The notes beneath the pieces are model-generated. The model saw only the letters and a list, made by a program, of their open reading frames with translations. It was not told where the DNA came from and did no database searches. Positions 61,115 to 64,000 of a DNA stretch of 64,000 bases are shown one piece after another. The first letter of the stretch is position 1; each line of letters begins with the position of its first letter. A program made the position numbers and the translations under genes. The stretch covers positions 1,054,001 to 1,118,000 of the forward strand of contig CAWFUF010000011.1 of NCBI GenBank assembly GCA_963818775.1, read 5' to 3'. The DNA is from JAMXLO01 sp963818775 (GTDB taxonomy: Bacteria; Pseudomonadota; Alphaproteobacteria; Acetobacterales; Acetobacteraceae).

Positions 61115-62455
61115 TCACGCGCTGATGCGCGGGCGCTCGAGACCAAGGTTCTCGCGCAATGTGGTGCCGCTGTAGTCGTTGTGAAGGACTCCGCGGCGTT
61201 GCAGTTCAGGGACGACGTAGCGAACGAATTCCTCGTAGCCGCCGGGCACGTGTGAGGCAGCGACCACGTAACCGTCGCAGGCCCGTGTGGCAAACCATTC
61301 CTCCATGCCGTCGGCGACGTCCTTGGGGCTGCCGACAAAGCGCGGATGATCGCGGAACGTGCCGCGGTGGCTGACCTCCATGAAGTCGCGTGTCGTCGGG
61401 TTGCGCTTGCCGAGAATGCGATACACCCGATCGCGCAGGCCCTGCGCACCGGTCCAGCTCAGAATCTCTTCTTCGCTCCACGGCTCGTCGAGCGGTTTCT
61501 TCGCCAGATCGACATTCAGCACTTCGCACAGCAAGGACAGCTGATCGATCTCCTTCGGCAGACTGTCGATAAGTGCCACCTTGTCCTCGGCTTCGGCGCG
61601 CGTCTCGGCGACCACCGTGTATACGCCTGCAGCGACCGCCACCTTCTCCGGATCACGCCCCGCTTCGGCGATCTGCTGCTTGAACCCAGCGTAATCGGCA
61701 CGCGCCTGTTCCAGCGAGTGGTAGTTGACGAACACCAGCTCCGCCCAGCGCGCCGCAAACCGACGGCCGCGTCCGCTCTGTCCTGCCTGGATCAGCACCG
61801 GATGTCCCTGCGCCGAGCGTGGCACGGTGAACGGCCCGCGCGAACGGAAGAATTCGCCGGTATGGTCCAGCCGTCGCACCTTGTCGGGATGCGCGAAGAG
61901 TCCGGTGCGCTTGTCCAGCACGATGGCATCGTCGTCCCAGGAATCCCAGTGCCCGACAACGACTTCCAGGAATTCATCGGCGCGATCGTAGCGCTGGTCG
62001 TGCTCGCCATGTGCGGCGTGGCCCATGTTAAGCGCCTCGCCGTCGTTCATCGATGTCACGATGTTCCAGGCGGCGCGGCCGTTGGTCATCAGGTCCAATG
62101 TCTGGAACACGCGCGCGACGTGGAACGGCTCGTAGTAGGTGGTGGAACAGGTCGAACCAAGACCGAGCCGTTCGGTCGCCATTCCCATCACGGTGAGGAT
62201 GGTGATCGGGTCCATTTTCACACAGCGGATGCCGTTGGCGACGGTGTGCGCATGATCGCCGCCGTAGCGGTCCGGCATCGCCAGGCGATCGTCGAAGAAG
62301 CCGACATGAAACTTCCCGGCCTCCAGTACGCGGGCGACGTGCCGGTAGTAGTCGGCGGTCATGAAGTCAGGCGAGGCCTCCGGATGGCGCCAGGAGCCGA
62401 CGAAGTTCGTGCAGTTCTGGGCCTGGAGGAAGGCCACGAGTGTCATCTGGCGCAT
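61115..62455 (-). CDS. LLM flavin-dependent monooxygenase (NtaA/SnaA/DszA type)
   Basis: A 446-residue luciferase-like oxygenase using FMNH2 from a separate reductase. Hallmarks include GSWRHPEASPDFMTADYYRH, GFFDDRLAMPDRYGG, GSTCSTTYYEPFHVARVFQT and NIVTSMNDGEALNMG, then PVLIQAGQSGRGRRFAARWA. I start at ATG 62455; the frame extends upstream to 62557 in Arg/Trp-rich sequence unlike the family. Members act on nitrilotriacetate, dibenzothiophene sulfone or alkyl compounds. It heads a set with the GST and phosphatase, next to a liv-type transporter, suggesting uptake and breakdown of a xenobiotic or sulfur compound. Confidence 0.9.
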   Translation of the reverse strand: MRQMTLVAFLQAQNCTNFVGSWRHPEASPDFMTADYYRHVARVLEAGKFHVGFFDDRLAMPDRYGGDHAHTVANGIRCVKMDPITILTVMGMATERLGLGSTCSTTYYEPFHVARVFQTLDLMTNGRAAWNIVTSMNDGEALNMGHAAHGEHDQRYDRADEFLEVVVGHWDSWDDDAIVLDKRTGLFAHPDKVRRLDHTGEFFRSRGPFTVPRSAQGHPVLIQAGQSGRGRRFAARWAELVFVNYHSLEQARADYAGFKQQIAEAGRDPEKVAVAAGVYTVVAETRAEAEDKVALIDSLPKEIDQLSLLCEVLNVDLAKKPLDEPWSEEEILSWTGAQGLRDRVYRILGKRNPTTRDFMEVSHRGTFRDHPRFVGSPKDVADGMEEWFATRACDGYVVAASHVPGGYEEFVRYVVPELQRRGVLHNDYSGTTLRENLGLERPRISA

Positions 62456-62550
62456 CGCTTGTCTCCGCGTCGTGGCGGCTCGCCACGGTCTCTCCCTACC
62501 ATGCTCCGGCCATGCTGCCCACGTCATGCGGCTTGCGGCGGATACGGCGC

Positions 62551-63402
62551 ATGCCATACAAACGACCGATGCACGCGTTGCGTCGCGCTGCTATCGACTT
62601 GCTCGGGCGTCTGGTGCCGTCCCGGACGATGCACGGCAGGCCCAAAGGCATGACCGAGGAGGCGTGGGCTCTGGCCGGGAATCCGATCGCCGGTAGTTGC
62701 CCGGTATGCGGCACGCAGCGGGTGCTGTTTTCTGACTTCACCGAGAACCTGCGCGAATCCGGCGCCTGCTCAGCGTGCGGCGCGTCAAATCGCCAGCGGC
62801 AGATGGCATTGGCGTTGCGCAGGAGCCTGGGCCTCGCACCGGTCGGGCGGTTGACCCTGCCGGAGGGCTGCCGGATCTACAGCGCGGAGGCGAACGGACC
62901 TTTGCACGCGGCACTGGCTGATCTGCCGGGCTACGTCTGCTCGGAATACCTAGGAGAGACGCATACCCCGGGCGCATCGGTGAACGGGTTACGCCATGAG
63001 GACCTTGAACGGCTCTCGTTTGCTGATGAAACCATTGACGTCATGCTGTCGAGCGACGTCCTCGAGCATGTTGCCGACGCCTATCGTGCGCATCGCGACA
63101 TCTTCCGCGTGCTGCGGCGGGGTGGCCTGCACATCTTCACCGTGCCCTTTGTTCCAGGTGCCGCAGATGACGACGTGCGCGCGCGACGCGTCGACGGCGA
63201 GATCGAGTATCTGGCGGAGCCGCTATACCACGGCGATCCAGTGCGGCCAGATCAGGGCATCCTCGTCTGGCGTATTTTCGGCGCCGCGATGCTGACGCGC
63301 CTTCAGGAGATCGGCTTCTCAACAACAACTATGCGACTGCACAAGCCGCGCTACGGCATTATCGGTGACAATGGCTTGGTGTTCGTCGCACGCAAACCCT
63401 GA
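62551..63402 (+). CDS. SAM-dependent methyltransferase with zinc-ribbon N-terminus
   Basis: A protein of about 283 residues. An N-terminal four-cysteine knuckle (CPVCGTQ then CSACGASN) probably binds zinc. A methyltransferase-11-type domain follows, with FADETIDVMLSSDVLEHVAD and FRVLRRGGLHIFTVPFVPG. The SAM-binding first strand is unusual (IYSAEANGPL in place of a clear GxGxG). The start is uncertain: ATG 62551 or 62569. The substrate is unknown; similar domains modify cell-surface sugars. It is divergent from the flavin monooxygenase. Confidence 0.82.
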   Translation: MPYKRPMHALRRAAIDLLGRLVPSRTMHGRPKGMTEEAWALAGNPIAGSCPVCGTQRVLFSDFTENLRESGACSACGASNRQRQMALALRRSLGLAPVGRLTLPEGCRIYSAEANGPLHAALADLPGYVCSEYLGETHTPGASVNGLRHEDLERLSFADETIDVMLSSDVLEHVADAYRAHRDIFRVLRRGGLHIFTVPFVPGAADDDVRARRVDGEIEYLAEPLYHGDPVRPDQGILVWRIFGAAMLTRLQEIGFSTTTMRLHKPRYGIIGDNGLVFVARKP

Positions 63403-63420
63403 CCGCATCGGGTCACGACA

Positions 63421-64000
63421 TCAATCGAACAGCGAACTTACCGAACTCTCGTCGGAGATCCTTCGCATCGCCTCCGCGATCAGCGGTGCGATGGTGATCT
63501 GCCGGACGTTGGGTGCCAACCGCACGGCCTCGGTTGCCAGGATCGAATCGGTCGTCACCATCATCTCGATCGGTGACGATGCAATGCGTGCCACCGCCCC
63601 ACCCGACAACACGCCATGCGTCACATACGCACTGGTGGACCGCGCACCCGCCTTGATCAGCGCCTCTGCCGCGTTGCAGTGAGTCCCCCGGAGTCGACCA
63701 GATCATCCACCAATATGCAGTCGCGTTCCTCGACATCGCCGATCACATTCATAACCTCGGAATGCCCGGCGCGCTCGCGGCGCTTGTCGATGATGGCCAG
63801 ATCGCAGTTCAGGCGCGTCGCCAGCAGGCGCGCGCGCAACACGCCGCCGACATCCGGTGACACGATCATCAGATCGCGGCCTTTGTAGCGTTCCTGGATG
63901 TCGCGGTTGAACAAGGGTGCCGCGTACAGGTTGTCCACCGGGATGTCGAAGAATCCCTGGATTTGCGCGGCATGCAGATCCATCGTCAGCACCCGGTTCG
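63421..64000 (-). pseudogene. prs: Ribose-phosphate pyrophosphokinase, partial and frameshifted
   Basis: The 3' part of prs enters from the right edge: VLTMDLHAAQIQGFFDIPVD, LMIVSPDVGGVLRARLLATR, DKRRERAG and the PRPP-binding CILVDDLVDSGG. The frame then leaves the family and stops near 63657. The remainder resumes in another frame (AYVTHGVLSGGAVARIASSP, ILATEAVRLAPNVRQITIAP) and ends SVSSLFD at 63421. One missing base near 63670-63690 explains it. PrsA makes PRPP and is normally essential, so a sequencing error or a second intact copy is likely. Confidence 0.85.

Overview
The window is GC-rich, gene-dense bacterial DNA and reads as an alphaproteobacterium, most probably Acetobacteraceae or a close Rhodospirillales relative. 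The evidence is the purC-purS-purQ-(island)-purL-bolA-Grx4 order, the phosphotransacetylase-fused malic enzyme, HWE-type sensor kinases, a DUF6481 protein, large amidase/HpaB/solute-binding catabolic gene sets, and short GC-rich palindromic repeats. The taxonomic call is an inference; no rRNA or tRNA gene was seen.

Layout. 0-3.5 kb: the end of an unknown gene, a long-chain polyprenyl diphosphate synthase, a DUF2007 protein, a TauE/SafE exporter and cysteine synthase. 3.8-9.4 kb: an adenylate cyclase/TolB-like/TPR/rhodanese-fold fusion followed 12 bases later by a Baeyer-Villiger-type monooxygenase, then a rhodanese and a DUF445 membrane protein. 10.5-17.3 kb: an HWE kinase with its response regulator, malic enzyme, a J-domain protein whose frame is broken, galU and a phosphomannomutase/phosphoglucomutase. 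17.3-26.1 kb: a catabolic block with dipeptide-type ABC permeases, two family-5 solute-binding proteins, an ABM and a NIPSNAP protein, an HpaB-type flavin hydroxylase and an amidase. 26.2-26.8 kb: a decayed vapBC toxin-antitoxin pair. 26.8-33.1 kb: glutathione reductase, a cytochrome c, small hypotheticals, succinate-semialdehyde dehydrogenase, an OmpR-type regulator and a TerC protein.

33.2-45.5 kb holds purine biosynthesis (purB, purC, purS, purQ, purL) plus BolA and Grx4. purQ and purL are separated by about 4.9 kb of broken genes: a PIN-domain toxin with an internal deletion, a LanC-like protein, an orphan solute-binding protein and a Uma2-type nuclease, the last three each split by a single frameshift. 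45.5-48.5 kb: a glycosyltransferase carrying an in-frame palindromic insert, a livM remnant, two small exported proteins and a gene-poor kilobase.

48.5-56.5 kb is the most striking part. A 2107-residue soluble hybrid histidine kinase contains eleven perfectly phased 92-residue HAMP-type repeats, then GAF, kinase and three receiver domains, resembling the fungal group III (Nik1/Os-1) kinases. It is followed by a receiver-kinase-receiver protein. 56.6-59.9 kb is a branched-chain-amino-acid-type ABC transporter (livHMGF, no binding protein). 59.9-62.5 kb holds a histidine phosphatase, a glutathione S-transferase and an NtaA/DszA-type flavin monooxygenase. The window closes with a methyltransferase and a frameshifted 3' part of prs.

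Caution: several genes differ from intact homologues by one indel, including prs, which is normally essential. Some of the apparent pseudogenes may therefore be sequencing or assembly errors.
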